DNA of 41,450 nt from CAYNJG01 sp964397295 (GTDB lineage: Bacteria > Planctomycetota > Planctomycetia > Pirellulales > Pirellulaceae), in the NCBI GenBank assembly GCA_964397295.1, contig CAYNJG010000039.1, positions 1 to 41,450 on the forward strand, written 5' to 3'. Position numbers and translations under genes: made by a program. How positions within the stretch are numbered: the stretch's first letter is position 1; the number at the start of each line of letters is the position of its first letter. The notes below the pieces were generated by a model. It saw only the letters and a program-made list of their open reading frames with translations, searched no databases and was not told the origin of the DNA. Below, piece after piece: positions 1-8,981 of this stretch.

Positions 1-69
1 ACTCCCGTATGTTTTGTCGATAAGTGCCAAGTACGGCGGTTCCAGCTCTTTCAAGTCAGTCAAGCCTCT

Positions 70-1305
70 GTGTCTCAACGAACTTACCACCACACTTTCG
101 AAAACGGACTCACTCTTCTCGGCGAGGAAATGCCTTGGCTGGAATCGGCGGCGTTCGCGTTTCTGATTCGCGCCGGTGCGGTTCACGATCCAGCGAATCG
201 ACTAGGGCTCAGCAACCTTACTTGCGACATGCTGCAGCGTGGGTCGGGAGAGTTATCCAATCGCGAATTCGTCGAAGCGGTAGAGCGACTCGGCGTGGAC
301 CGAAGCTCTTCTGTTTCACTTTCGCACAGTAGTTACTCGGGCGCGACACTTGCTGATAATCTTCTGCCGACAATTAGCCATTACGCGGATCTTCTTCGTC
401 GCCCACAATTTCCCGAAGACCAACTAGACGAATCGCGACAGGTGTGTTTTCAGGAACTGCGAGCGATCGAGGATGACTTGGCACATCGCACGCTCGAACG
501 CGTTCGGCAACTGCAGTATCCAGCCCCTTGGGGTCGTTCCGTTCAAGGGGAAGTTGAACATGTTGAAGCGATCTCCATCGACGACGTTCAGCAGCATTTT
601 CAGTCGCGATACAATCCAACCAACGCGATCTTGAGCGTCGCTGGAAAAATCAACTGGTCGAAGTTGAAAGATCACGTTGGGGAGCTCTTTGCAGATTGGG
701 CTCCACAGCCCGAGTTTACGGTTGAAGAATCAGCGGCGGCGTCGCAGCAAGCTCACATACAGCATGAGTCTAGTCAGACTCACCTTGCGATTTCTTATCC
801 GTCTGTTCCGTATCGACACGAAGACTACTACCAAGCCCGCGCAGCGGTTGGGGTGCTGAGTGATGGCATGAGTTCGCGACTGTTTACAGAGGTTCGCGAA
901 AAAGAAGGACTGTGTTATACGATCTACGCGACGATTAACACATTGCGCGATCGTGGCTGCGTCATCTGCTACAGCGCGACCAGTACCGAACGGGCACAAG
1001 AGACGTTGGACACGGCGCTGACCGAATTGAAACGCATGGAGCACGGAGTCGAAGAATCCGAACTGAATCGTTTAAAAGCTCGCATCAAAAGCAGTTTGAT
1101 CATGCAACAAGAATCCAGCGCGTCGCGGAGCGTGGCAATGGCGATTGATTGGTACCACCTTGGAACGATTCGTTCGATGCAAGAAGTTTCTGATAGAGTG
1201 AACGGTCTTTCAGCCAAGTCGATTAGCGATTATCTAATGAAGAATCCTCCAGGTGATTTCAAGGTCGCGTCGCTCGGTGCCGAGCCATTGGAGGTGTCCG
1301 CGTGA
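70..1305 (+). CDS. M16 family peptidase-like protein, non-catalytic subunit
   Basis: This 411-residue protein has the two-domain layout of an M16B (mitochondrial-processing-peptidase-like) protein. The N-terminal domain starts almost at residue 1 (FENGLTLLGEEM), so the GTG start at 70 fits the fold. The zinc motif HxxEH is missing: the matching stretch reads NLTCDMLQRGSGEL. The C-terminal half keeps the substrate-gripping R/Y region (SRLFTEVREKEGLCYTIYA), as in non-catalytic partners of bacterial M16B pairs. No signal peptide is visible. Its stop overlaps the start of the next M16 gene by 4 bases (GTGA), so the two are translationally coupled and probably form a heterodimer with one active site. 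The substrate is unknown; in the family it would be peptides or small unfolded proteins. Confidence 0.9.
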   Translation: MSQRTYHHTFENGLTLLGEEMPWLESAAFAFLIRAGAVHDPANRLGLSNLTCDMLQRGSGELSNREFVEAVERLGVDRSSSVSLSHSSYSGATLADNLLPTISHYADLLRRPQFPEDQLDESRQVCFQELRAIEDDLAHRTLERVRQLQYPAPWGRSVQGEVEHVEAISIDDVQQHFQSRYNPTNAILSVAGKINWSKLKDHVGELFADWAPQPEFTVEESAAASQQAHIQHESSQTHLAISYPSVPYRHEDYYQARAAVGVLSDGMSSRLFTEVREKEGLCYTIYATINTLRDRGCVICYSATSTERAQETLDTALTELKRMEHGVEESELNRLKARIKSSLIMQQESSASRSVAMAIDWYHLGTIRSMQEVSDRVNGLSAKSISDYLMKNPPGDFKVASLGAEPLEVSA

Positions 1306-2516
1306 AGTTTCGCACTCACAAACTCGACAACGGCTTGCAAATCATTGCGGAATGCAACCAGTACGCCTATTCGACTTCAATAGCGTTTTTCGTCAGTACC
1401 GGTTCGCGAGACGAAACGCCCGAAGTCTCTGGTGTCAGTCACTTTCTTGAACACATGGTATTCAAAGGAACGCCCCGGCGTTCTGCGGCAGACGTAAATC
1501 GTGAGTTGGACGAGCTTGGTTCGCATTCCAACGCGTTTACTAGCGAAGAGCAAACGGTCTACTACGCGACGGTATTGCCGGAATACCAAAACGAGGTGGT
1601 AGACCTGCTCTCGGACATCATGCGGCCTTCGCTTCGGCAAGAAGACTTCGATTCCGAGAAAAAGGTCATCATCGAGGAAATCTACAAGTACGAAGACCAG
1701 CCACCGTTCGGCGCGTACGAAAAATGCATGGCGGCCTACTTTGATAGGCATCCGCTGGCGAATAATATTCTCGGCACCGTGGATAGCGTCGGCGAGATGA
1801 ATCCGCAAGCGATGCGGAAGTACTTCGAAGCTCGTTACAGTCCCGGTAACATGACGTTGGCAGCGTGTGGTAACGTGGACTTTGACGCACTCGTAGCGGA
1901 AGCCGAAAAACACTGCGGTGCGTGGGGTTCGTTTGAGACGGGGCGAAAAACGGATCGTTCGAAAGGCCAGGCTGGATTTGAGCGGATTCAAAAAGAGTCG
2001 GCCACGCAGGAATACGCTGTATTGATATCTGCCGGACCTTCGGCAGATGATCCGCTGCGTTTCGCTGCTCGTCTGTTGGCTTATTCGCTTGGAGATGATG
2101 GCGGCAGTCGACTTTACTGGTCGCTAGTGGACCCAGGCATAGCTGAATACGCAGGTGCGTCGCCGCACGAGTTTGATGGCGATGGAATCATGTTGAGCTA
2201 CCTATGCTGTACACCTGAAGACGCTAGTCGCAATCTGGAATGTATTGGTGGAATCTTCAACGACCTCGATGCCAAGGGTGTAACTGCCGACGAACTTGAG
2301 TTGGCGAAGAGCAAGGTCTGTTCGCAGTTGGTCCGTCGAAGTGAGCGACCGAGTAATCGTCTGTTTTCCGTCGGTAATAACTGGTTACTTCGAAATGAGC
2401 ATCGAACCGTGAAGGAATCGATCGACGCTTACCAAGCGGTTACGCTCGACGATGTAAAAGCGGTTGTGGAAAAGTACCCGCTGTCGGAGACGATGACGGT
2501 TTCCGTCGGACCATAG
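1302..2516 (+). CDS. M16 family zinc metallopeptidase, catalytic subunit
   Basis: This 404-residue M16B peptidase carries the inverted zinc motif HFLEH (His47, Glu50, His51), and the third zinc ligand is probably the Glu at about 125-126 (KKVIIEEIYKY). The N-terminal domain shows the usual 'HFLEHMVFKGT' and 'NAFTSEEQTVYYATVLPE' signatures. The C-terminal domain includes GDDGGSRLYWSLVDPGIAEY. There is no signal peptide, so a cytoplasmic role is likely. It starts at GTG 1302, inside the stop region of the inactive partner at 70-1305. The pair probably acts as one heterodimeric peptidase. Function within the family is clear; the physiological substrate is not. Confidence 0.94.
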   Translation: MKFRTHKLDNGLQIIAECNQYAYSTSIAFFVSTGSRDETPEVSGVSHFLEHMVFKGTPRRSAADVNRELDELGSHSNAFTSEEQTVYYATVLPEYQNEVVDLLSDIMRPSLRQEDFDSEKKVIIEEIYKYEDQPPFGAYEKCMAAYFDRHPLANNILGTVDSVGEMNPQAMRKYFEARYSPGNMTLAACGNVDFDALVAEAEKHCGAWGSFETGRKTDRSKGQAGFERIQKESATQEYAVLISAGPSADDPLRFAARLLAYSLGDDGGSRLYWSLVDPGIAEYAGASPHEFDGDGIMLSYLCCTPEDASRNLECIGGIFNDLDAKGVTADELELAKSKVCSQLVRRSERPSNRLFSVGNNWLLRNEHRTVKESIDAYQAVTLDDVKAVVEKYPLSETMTVSVGP

Positions 2517-2542
2517 CGCACACGAAGATGGAGAGAACAGTG

Positions 2543-3964
2543 ATGAAGTTCGTGACTCTCATGCTAGGTCTGGTTTTCTTCATTCCGGCCGCGATTGGTG
2601 ACGATCGCCCAAACTTCGTGATCTTCATTGCGGACGACATGGCGTGGGAAGACAGTGGTGCCTACGGGCATCCAACGATACGCACGCCAAACATCGACGC
2701 GCTGGCGGCTGCTGGCATTCGGTTCGATCGAGCTTACCTGACTTGTTCGTCCTGCAGTCCTAGCCGTTGTTCGATTCTGACAGGTCGGTATCCGCATGCA
2801 ACCGGTGCGGGCGAGTTACATCTGCCGTTGCCGGCGGAGCAAACGATGCTTACGAAGCCTTTGAAGGATGCTGGGTATTGGACGGCCGCGATCGGGAAAT
2901 GGCATTTGGGCGACGCCGTTGTCGAACAAGTTGACCATCGAAAGGGTTCGAGTCCGAAACTAATGGGGGACGCTTGGGTGCAGGCCTTGAAAGATCGCCC
3001 GAAGGACAAACCCTTTTTCCTTTGGGCGGCACACAGTGATCCGCATCGAGGCTACCAGCCTGGAGCCGTCGATCCGGCGCACAAGCCAGCAGATGTCGTC
3101 GTTCCACCGTTCTTGCCAGACACTCCCAAGGTGCGGGAAGATTTGGCACTTTACTACGACGAGGTCAGTCGCTTCGATGAACACATCGGTATGACGCTTC
3201 GCGAGATCGACGCACAGGGGCTTACAGAGAATACCGTTGTGTTGGTCATGAGCGACAATGGTCGACCGTTTCCGCATTGCAAAACCGGCGTTGATGTGCC
3301 TGGAGTCCGTACGCCCTTCATTATTCGCTGGCCCCATGCCGTGCGTCCTGGGTCTACGTCCAAGCAAGTCGTCAGCTCTATCGACATTGCACCGACCATC
3401 TTGAAGCTTGCGGGGCTTGAACCGCTCGACAGCTTTCAGGGCCGCAGTATCGCTCGGATACTCTCGGGTGCGAGAATGATGACACGGCAGTATGCGTTCG
3501 CAGAACACAATTGGCACGACTACCGTGCATTCGAGCGAGCCGTCCATGGTGTTCAGTACTGCTACGTTCGGAATTGGCTCCCCAATACGCCAAGTACGCC
3601 GCCGGCCGATGCCGTGAGAAGTGTCACGTTCACCGAAATGAAGCGATTGAAGGAAACGAATTCGCTTAGCGCAGCTCAAGCCCGCTGTTTCAATACGCCT
3701 CGCAACGAGGAATTCTTGTTCGATGTGGAATCGGATCCGGATTGCTTGAACAATCTGGTCGAGGATCCAACGCTCGAAGCGACATTGACCGAGATGCGAA
3801 TGGCGTTGAGAGTATGGCAAGAGAAAACTAACGACTCATTTCCTGGCGAAGAGAAAATAACTCCGGATGGATTTGATCGAGACACGGGCAACAAACAAAT
3901 ACGCAAGGCTCACCCTAGTTTTGACGCCGTAGAAACAAAGAAAAGAGAATCCAATGTCAGATAA
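2543..3964 (+). CDS. Sulfatase, formylglycine-dependent, exported
   Basis: This alkaline-phosphatase-superfamily sulfatase (S1 type) hydrolyses sulfate esters, probably on sulfated marine polysaccharides. The ATG at 2543 is preferred over the one 15 bases upstream because GGAGAG lies 8 bases before it and a signal peptide (MKFVTLMLGLVFFIPAAIG) follows directly. The active-site motif CSPSR followed by CSILTGR is present; its Cys is residue 71 from this start and would be oxidised to formylglycine. Other family signatures are the metal-binding PNFVIFIADDMAW near the N-terminus, GKWHLG, and VMSDNG with a short insertion region. A maturase (FGE or anSME) must be encoded elsewhere. The 3' end overlaps the next gene by 11 bases. 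The exact sulfated substrate cannot be told. Confidence 0.94.
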   Translation: MKFVTLMLGLVFFIPAAIGDDRPNFVIFIADDMAWEDSGAYGHPTIRTPNIDALAAAGIRFDRAYLTCSSCSPSRCSILTGRYPHATGAGELHLPLPAEQTMLTKPLKDAGYWTAAIGKWHLGDAVVEQVDHRKGSSPKLMGDAWVQALKDRPKDKPFFLWAAHSDPHRGYQPGAVDPAHKPADVVVPPFLPDTPKVREDLALYYDEVSRFDEHIGMTLREIDAQGLTENTVVLVMSDNGRPFPHCKTGVDVPGVRTPFIIRWPHAVRPGSTSKQVVSSIDIAPTILKLAGLEPLDSFQGRSIARILSGARMMTRQYAFAEHNWHDYRAFERAVHGVQYCYVRNWLPNTPSTPPADAVRSVTFTEMKRLKETNSLSAAQARCFNTPRNEEFLFDVESDPDCLNNLVEDPTLEATLTEMRMALRVWQEKTNDSFPGEEKITPDGFDRDTGNKQIRKAHPSFDAVETKKRESNVR

Positions 3965-4250
3965 CGCCGCGCTCGAGCGATATGTTGCTATCAAAGAAGA
4001 AATCGGCAAGCTTGAAGATGAGCTCGACCTATTGAAGGAAAAGGTCTTTCAGGCGGTTGACGAAGCTGGTGGCAAGATCGACGACGATCGCTTTGTTTTG
4101 AAAACGCAAAAACGTCCTAAGTACAAGTTCTCCGCCGAATACGAGGCGAAGAACAAGGAACTCAAAGCGTTGAAAAAGGACGAAATCGAAAGTGGAGCAG
4201 CGACAGTGGACGGCTACTCCGAATTTGTCACTGTGAAGATGAAGGATTAA
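3954..4250 (+). CDS. Small charged coiled-coil protein
   Basis: This 98-residue protein begins inside the 3' end of the sulfatase gene (11-base overlap, different frame), so it is probably cotranscribed. Residues 8-40 look like a coiled coil (ERYVAIKEEIGKLEDELDL). The middle region KRPKYKFSAEYEAKNKEL followed by KALKKDEIESGAA and a C-terminal beta-like tail resembles small proteins often seen in phage genomes, where a short coiled coil precedes 'K-x-Y-S-x-E...ELKALKKxE'. That likeness is from recall and is not proof. There is no signal peptide or membrane segment. The function is unknown and a link with the sulfatase is not implied by sequence. Confidence 0.72.
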   Translation: MSDNAALERYVAIKEEIGKLEDELDLLKEKVFQAVDEAGGKIDDDRFVLKTQKRPKYKFSAEYEAKNKELKALKKDEIESGAATVDGYSEFVTVKMKD

Positions 4251-4307
4251 CGCACATTCGAAACTTGTCGCTTGGGATTTTTCAAGAATTGCCTCTTCCG
4301 CAAGCCA

Positions 4308-6194
4308 CTAGTAAGAAGGCGTTGGCGGCACTGTCGAGAAACTGCCTGATTCTGGTTTGGGACGGGCAGGTGGGGTGTTTCGCGGGCGAATAGCATCTGG
4401 CGCGGGCGTTTCGAGATTGAAAACTTCCTCCGACGCTCGGTCGCCGGATTCATAGCGCGGGGTCGAAGTCGTCGGCCGCATCGCGGACGGAAATTGTCGT
4501 CCCTTTCCTCGTCGACCCAGCGGCCCGATCGAGCAGTATCGTTCCTCAAAAAGACGAATGCCATGCGTTTCTAGAATCGTGCCGGTTTGCTGTTCGAGCG
4601 TCGCCAGACTTGCATTCATGCTCGTGATCGCCCCGGCCTCGCTAATGACTGTGCCGGCCCAGGTGTTGACGGCAAGCAAGAAATCGAGAAAAGTCGTCCG
4701 CTGAGCAGCATACTCCTCGGATTGCAATTCGAGGCTCTTTTCCGCCGCCTCTCTGGCGAGCAGGAACGCTTCGTACTGTTCTTGGAGTTGCTGCAGCGTC
4801 CGGAGTGTGAACGCAAGTTCGTGCGAGACCTCCAGCAGCTGTTGTCGCAGGTTGGCACGATCACTGGCCAGGAGCAATTCATTCTGACGCAGATTTGCGC
4901 GCTCGGCACGCAACGTCAGTGGCACAGAGAAATTGATTCCCAACGACCAATCGGTGAAGTCTCCAGGATTTGAGCGCAGTGTATCGCCGGAAACCACCTG
5001 GCCTTCGACGCCATTCCAGCGATACTGGCCGAATGCATCGAGGCTCGGCTGAGCTTGGTTGTTGGCGAGTAGAATGCGTTGCTGGTCTGCCTCAAGCACC
5101 AATTGCAACTCGATGATATCTGGCCGACTGGTTTCGGCGAGTTGGATAAGTGAATCCCAGTCGAACTTCAGATTCTCTACAATCGGTGGCGAAGTCGGGA
5201 TGATCGTGAAGTCGCTGCCTGGCGGCAAACCGAGGATACCCCGCAGCGAAGCGACTCGATTTAAGATTGTTGCTCGGGCGGCAATCGCATTTGCTCGGAG
5301 GTTCGCAAGCGATGCCCGAGACTGAGCGACCTCGCCAATATCAGCGGAACCGACGTCGAGACGTCCCTCATTTTGATCGTTCGCCCATTCAGCCGCACGA
5401 ATCTGTTGCTCGAGGACCCAGAGTTCTGTCCTGGCTTGAACTAAATCCCAATAGCCTTGAATGACTCCTTGAACTGTATTTTGAAGGCCTTGCTTGAGTG
5501 CGAAGTAAGATCGTTCTGTATCGATGAACGCCAAAACGGTAGGCACCGAGTTCGCATTGGCACCACGCCCACGAAGCAACGGTTGTGTGAGTGTGAAATC
5601 AACAGCACTCGTTGACTGCGGATTCAAGCCGAACGCGGGAGACTGTTGCGATCGAAATCGATTTGTACGCACTCCCAGATTCGCGTCGGCACCGCTGAGA
5701 AATCGCTTGCGAACGTCTAGGTTAAAGTCATGACTGTCGACGCGACTGCCATCATCAAGTACTGCAGGGTTGAACGGATTGATGGCGGAGGAAGGCGTCT
5801 CGTTTCGAAGGAACGTATTGTTCGCGGTTACGGTGGGATCAAATTCAGCTCTCGCCGAATCGATACCGGCATTGTTGATTGCCGGTGAATAGATCGTTTG
5901 ACCGGTCGATGCTGCCCCCACGCCGCTTAGCACCCGGACTACATCCGTGTTCTGCATGGCCAACTGAATAGCTTCATCCAGAGAGAGTTGCCACTCGGGC
6001 AGGTCTTTTGTGGCGACCGTCGGCGGAGTCGTGTTCGCAGGTGAAGCGGTGTAACCGGCGTGCGAGCGAACTTGGATCGTCCCTTGCTCGTTCATCAGCA
6101 AATGGCGATCTCGTTGTCCGTAGGCAGTTGCAGTAACTGCCAGCATGATCGTGATAGCGGTTGCTGTGCGAATACTTGTTCTTAGCTGTGTCAT
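4308..6194 (-). CDS. TolC-family outer membrane efflux protein
   Basis: This TolC-like channel would carry exported substrates across the outer membrane. The chosen ATG (6194) gives a signal peptide, MTQLRTSIRTATAITIMLAV followed by TATAYGQ. An upstream in-frame GTG at 6278 would add 28 residues in front of that signal peptide and overlaps the ABC gene stop (TAGTG), so it is less likely. Two OEP repeats are visible: 'LTQPLLRGRGANANSVPTVL' with following helices in the first half and 'LGINFSVPLTLRAERANLRQ' in the second. The last 70 residues are a Pro/Arg-rich extension beyond the channel domain. It lies downstream of a MacB/LolD-type ATPase, but no adaptor or permease gene sits with them. Confidence 0.92.
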   Translation of the reverse strand: MTQLRTSIRTATAITIMLAVTATAYGQRDRHLLMNEQGTIQVRSHAGYTASPANTTPPTVATKDLPEWQLSLDEAIQLAMQNTDVVRVLSGVGAASTGQTIYSPAINNAGIDSARAEFDPTVTANNTFLRNETPSSAINPFNPAVLDDGSRVDSHDFNLDVRKRFLSGADANLGVRTNRFRSQQSPAFGLNPQSTSAVDFTLTQPLLRGRGANANSVPTVLAFIDTERSYFALKQGLQNTVQGVIQGYWDLVQARTELWVLEQQIRAAEWANDQNEGRLDVGSADIGEVAQSRASLANLRANAIAARATILNRVASLRGILGLPPGSDFTIIPTSPPIVENLKFDWDSLIQLAETSRPDIIELQLVLEADQQRILLANNQAQPSLDAFGQYRWNGVEGQVVSGDTLRSNPGDFTDWSLGINFSVPLTLRAERANLRQNELLLASDRANLRQQLLEVSHELAFTLRTLQQLQEQYEAFLLAREAAEKSLELQSEEYAAQRTTFLDFLLAVNTWAGTVISEAGAITSMNASLATLEQQTGTILETHGIRLFEERYCSIGPLGRRGKGRQFPSAMRPTTSTPRYESGDRASEEVFNLETPAPDAIRPRNTPPARPKPESGSFSTVPPTPSY

Positions 6195-6277
6195 CAGAAG
6201 AATTAGTCGGAAGCACGTAGCACGGGCATTGGCAAGAACAGCGCGAAACGCCGCAACTTGATTTGCCAGCGTTCCCA

Positions 6278-6994
6278 CTAAACCGATGGTTCGGGATTCG
6301 CCGTTTCTGTGGCGCCAGTGTCTTTGATGACCAGGCCATCACGCAACGTAATCGTTCGCGTCGCGTTTTCTGCGATCTCTGGGTCGTGCGTGACAAGGAT
6401 GAGAGTAATGCCGTTTTCTTCGTTGAGTTTGCGGAAGAGTTGGATTACGTCTTTGCTGGTCTTCGAGTCAAGATTGCCGGTTGGTTCGTCCGCCATCAAG
6501 ATGCGTGGTTCATTCACCAAGGCCCGAGCAACAGCCACACGTTGTTGTTGACCGCCAGAAAGTTGCGAAGGCTGGTGGTCCAGGCGATCACCAAGTCCGA
6601 CTAGGTCCAGAAGGTCCCTTGAGCGTTCGTGCCGTTGCTTGGCGGTGATACCTTTTGAATACAGGAGCGGCAGCTCAACGTTCTCGATCGCAGATGTTCG
6701 TGAAAGCAAGTTGAAGCTTTGGAAGACGAAACCGATTTTTCGATTGCGCAGTCGTGCGCGTCCGTCCATCGAGAGAGTGGTTACTTCCTCGCCATCGAGC
6801 TTATAACTGCCACTAGTCGGCCGATCGAGACAGCCTAGCGTATTCATCAGTGTGGATTTGCCGCTTCCAGATTGACCAATCAGCGAAACGTATTCACCCT
6901 GTTGAATGTCAATCGATACGCCGTCCAACGCTTTTACATCTACTTCTCCCAAATTGTAGATTTTGCGGATGTCGCGTAATTCAATTAACGCCAT
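6278..6994 (-). CDS. ABC transporter ATP-binding protein, MacB/LolD type
   Basis: This 238-residue ATPase has every ABC motif: Walker A GQSGSGKST (about 40-48), Q-loop in GFVFQSFNLL (about 88-97), signature LSGGQQQR (145-152), Walker B ILMADE (165-170), D-loop NLDS and H-loop VTHD (His203). The sequence 'LLSRTSAIENVELPLLY' and 'GNLDS' places it in the MacB/LolD/FtsE group, which powers mechanotransmission rather than classic import. It is the first gene of a two-gene unit with a TolC-like protein. The usual MacA adaptor and MacB-type permease are absent nearby, so it must work with a permease encoded elsewhere. The start is an ATG at 6994, divergent from the kinase gene at 7068. Confidence 0.95.
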   Translation of the reverse strand: MALIELRDIRKIYNLGEVDVKALDGVSIDIQQGEYVSLIGQSGSGKSTLMNTLGCLDRPTSGSYKLDGEEVTTLSMDGRARLRNRKIGFVFQSFNLLSRTSAIENVELPLLYSKGITAKQRHERSRDLLDLVGLGDRLDHQPSQLSGGQQQRVAVARALVNEPRILMADEPTGNLDSKTSKDVIQLFRKLNEENGITLILVTHDPEIAENATRTITLRDGLVIKDTGATETANPEPSV

Positions 6995-7067
6995 GGATGA
7001 ACTCGGGTCGGTGTAGAAACAACGTTCAGGCTATATTGTAGTCGATGAGATTACGAGGAGTATCATC

Positions 7068-7667
7068 ATGGATTGCAAAATCATTGGCATCGCAGGCGGC
7101 AGCGGTAGTGGCAAGACGACACTCTGCAAGAAGCTCGCGTCATTATGGGGCGACAAGTGTGTTGTGATCTCCAGTGATGACTACTACCGGCCAGCGAAAG
7201 AGTTTTCGTTGGAGGCACGTGCGAATCAAAACTTCGATCATCCGGACTCGCTCGAGCTCGACCTGTTGGCTGAGCACCTTCGACAACTGCGCGCAGGAAA
7301 TGACGTTGAGGTACCGAGGTACTGTTTCAAAAGCCACGATCGTCTGGAAGAGGTTCACGGTGTGTCACCGCACGATATCGTGTTCGTTGAGGGCGTATTG
7401 ATTTTCGTTGATCCCGGATTGCGGGAGGCTATGGATCTGCGCGTTTTCGTGGATGCAGATGACGTTGTGAGATTCAGGCGTCGCATGGATCGGGACGTCG
7501 CACAGCGGCAGCGCACGGCTACGAGCGTGAAGGAACAGTGGGATGCGACTGTTGCACCCATGTATGCAGAATTTGTTGAGCCGACAAAAAAATACGCGCA
7601 TTTGGTCGTGAATACGAATGATTTTAACCCTTTTCTGGAAGAATGGCTAAGTGGGGCAATGCGTTGA
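7068..7667 (+). CDS. udk: Uridine kinase-like P-loop kinase
   Basis: This 199-residue protein matches uridine kinase (uridine/cytidine to UMP/CMP, pyrimidine salvage). It shows Walker A GGSGSGKT (10-17), the substrate-binding SSDDYYRP, NQNFDHPDSLELDLL, the 'PRYCFKSHDR' loop and the 'DIVFVEGVLIFVDPGLREAM' strand, then the lid RRRMDRDVAQRQRT. Length is typical for Udk. A good ribosome binding site (GAGGAG) sits 7 bases before the ATG. It stands alone and is divergent from the ABC transporter gene. A close relative such as phosphoribulokinase is less likely given the length. The symbol is given on family resemblance. Confidence 0.88.
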   Translation: MDCKIIGIAGGSGSGKTTLCKKLASLWGDKCVVISSDDYYRPAKEFSLEARANQNFDHPDSLELDLLAEHLRQLRAGNDVEVPRYCFKSHDRLEEVHGVSPHDIVFVEGVLIFVDPGLREAMDLRVFVDADDVVRFRRRMDRDVAQRQRTATSVKEQWDATVAPMYAEFVEPTKKYAHLVVNTNDFNPFLEEWLSGAMR

Positions 7668-7914
7668 TTCGTGCGTCCGTGTGCGAATTGCTTGACCTGG
7701 ACGTGTGCGTTTGTCTATGGTCAGGCTCAGTGGAAAACGCTGTCTCGAAATCTGCCGATGCCAATGAAAAACATCACGGTGAGTGACCTTCATCATTCGA
7801 GTTTTCGTTCTTGATGATTTCGGTCGCTATTTCTTTTCCGTGGTGAACGGCACCATATTTTCTTCTTTCGCTGCTGCACGTTTGTGCGGTGGTTGGCTCG
7901 GTGAAAGGTTTGGT

Positions 7915-8742
7915 ATGCGTATTCTAATTTCAGTTCTGTTGGTAGGTTTGTCGTTTAATTGCACGTGGGCACAGATCCAGGATAATGAGATTCCAGTGTT
8001 GATCACGTTGGATCACAACGATGACTACGTCTTAACGGGGATTGGTCAGAGACTGCTTGGGGTTAATTTTCAGGGGCCCGTTGGAGCATTCGAAACTGCT
8101 GTGGGGAGTCCGCTAACGCAAAACGAAGCGGGACAATGGGTGGGTGAGTCTCCAGCACCGTTTGATATCTTGCTGCTCGGAAGTTCGGATTGGGTGAGCT
8201 ATGGGTCATTAGGAGCCGTCGAAGTGAACGGTTCCTTTCCTTTGCAGTTCGGCCCGACCGATGTGTCTTTGCAAGATCAGATTCGGATCCAAGTTGGATT
8301 CGAAGGGAACTCGACTCCTGTTGACACTCAGTTCGGTTTCATTTGCGACTTCTGCGATTATCCGAGCGCAGTGGTCACTGCCGATGGGGGGATCGAGGTG
8401 ACCAACGTCAATGATCCTATTATTCGCGTATCGATCTTTTCGAATACGGGTGGTTTGGAATCGGTAACTGAAGTTCCGGCAGGCGTCACGGTAGTCGAAG
8501 CAAGTTCGACAGAGGTAACGCTAGAGAAACTCGATGGTTTCGATCCGATGTCGTTGCAAAGCCTCGAATTCTTTTCCGGGGTTTCCTCCAGTCAGCCGGT
8601 ATTCGTTGAGTTCGGTTTGGAGGGTGGAGGCCAACTCGGTCCAATGCCGGTGGCTCGGGCCGTACCCGAACCCAGTGGTCTGCTCCCACTAATTCTCGGT
8701 GGCCTGTTGTGTTTGACGCGGCGTCGCTCGCGTAAGGCGTAG
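7915..8742 (+). CDS. PEP-CTERM sorted exported protein, unknown function
   Basis: The open frame reaches back to 7783, but the ATG at 7915 is chosen because a signal peptide (MRILISVLLVGLSFNCTWAQ) follows it. The mature part (about 220 residues) is rich in beta-strand-like, Asn/Gly/Asp-containing sequence and has no domain I recognise. The C-terminus is a classical PEP-CTERM sorting signal: VPEPSG, a hydrophobic stretch (LLPLILGGLLCL), then TRRRSRKA. In the family this signal is cut by an exosortase and ties surface sorting to exopolysaccharide export. Two cysteines in IGFICDFCDY-like sequence (FICDFCDY) may form a disulfide. No operon partner is evident. Confidence 0.82.
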   Translation: MRILISVLLVGLSFNCTWAQIQDNEIPVLITLDHNDDYVLTGIGQRLLGVNFQGPVGAFETAVGSPLTQNEAGQWVGESPAPFDILLLGSSDWVSYGSLGAVEVNGSFPLQFGPTDVSLQDQIRIQVGFEGNSTPVDTQFGFICDFCDYPSAVVTADGGIEVTNVNDPIIRVSIFSNTGGLESVTEVPAGVTVVEASSTEVTLEKLDGFDPMSLQSLEFFSGVSSSQPVFVEFGLEGGGQLGPMPVARAVPEPSGLLPLILGGLLCLTRRRSRKA

Positions 8743-8773
8743 ACTGCCTCTAGCTTTGAGAATTCGCATCGAG

Positions 8774-8792
8774 CCGGGATTAATAGTCCCGG
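8774..8792 (+). terminator. Possible hairpin downstream of the first PEP-CTERM gene
   Basis: Arms CCGGGA and TCCCGG (6 bp, 7-base loop) lie 32 bases after the stop at 8742. There is no T-run after it, so a role as intrinsic terminator is only possible. Confidence 0.35.
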
Positions 8793-8910
8793 TACGGGCA
8801 GAGCGATTGGGCGGTTGATGGATTGAAGGATTGCCGTTGCCAGTAAGGGTTTGGCTGGTGTGAGCGATCGGTCCTTTAGGAATCTATTTATACAATTTCG
8901 TCCAAGCCTA

Positions 8911-8951
8911 CGAAAAAAGCGTGGGCACGACCAATCGCCGAGCCCACGCTT
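8911..8951 (-). terminator. Intrinsic terminator of the spondin/PEP-CTERM gene
   Basis: A perfect 10-bp inverted repeat (AAGCGTGGGC at 8917-8926 and GCCCACGCTT at 8942-8951, 15-base loop) is followed on the minus strand by a run of six T. It lies 31 bases beyond the stop of the minus-strand gene that ends at 8982, which is the normal place for a Rho-independent terminator. Confidence 0.88.
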
Positions 8952-8981
8952 GAGGTTAGTTAATAAACGTTCAGCTTCGTT

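Noticed and set aside
24..332. Open frame overlapping the first M16 gene
   Set aside because: Arg/Ser-rich shadow frame with no family features.
6195..6278. Longer start of the TolC-like protein at GTG 6278
   Set aside because: It would put 28 residues before the signal peptide; the overlap TAGTG with the ABC gene is probably chance.
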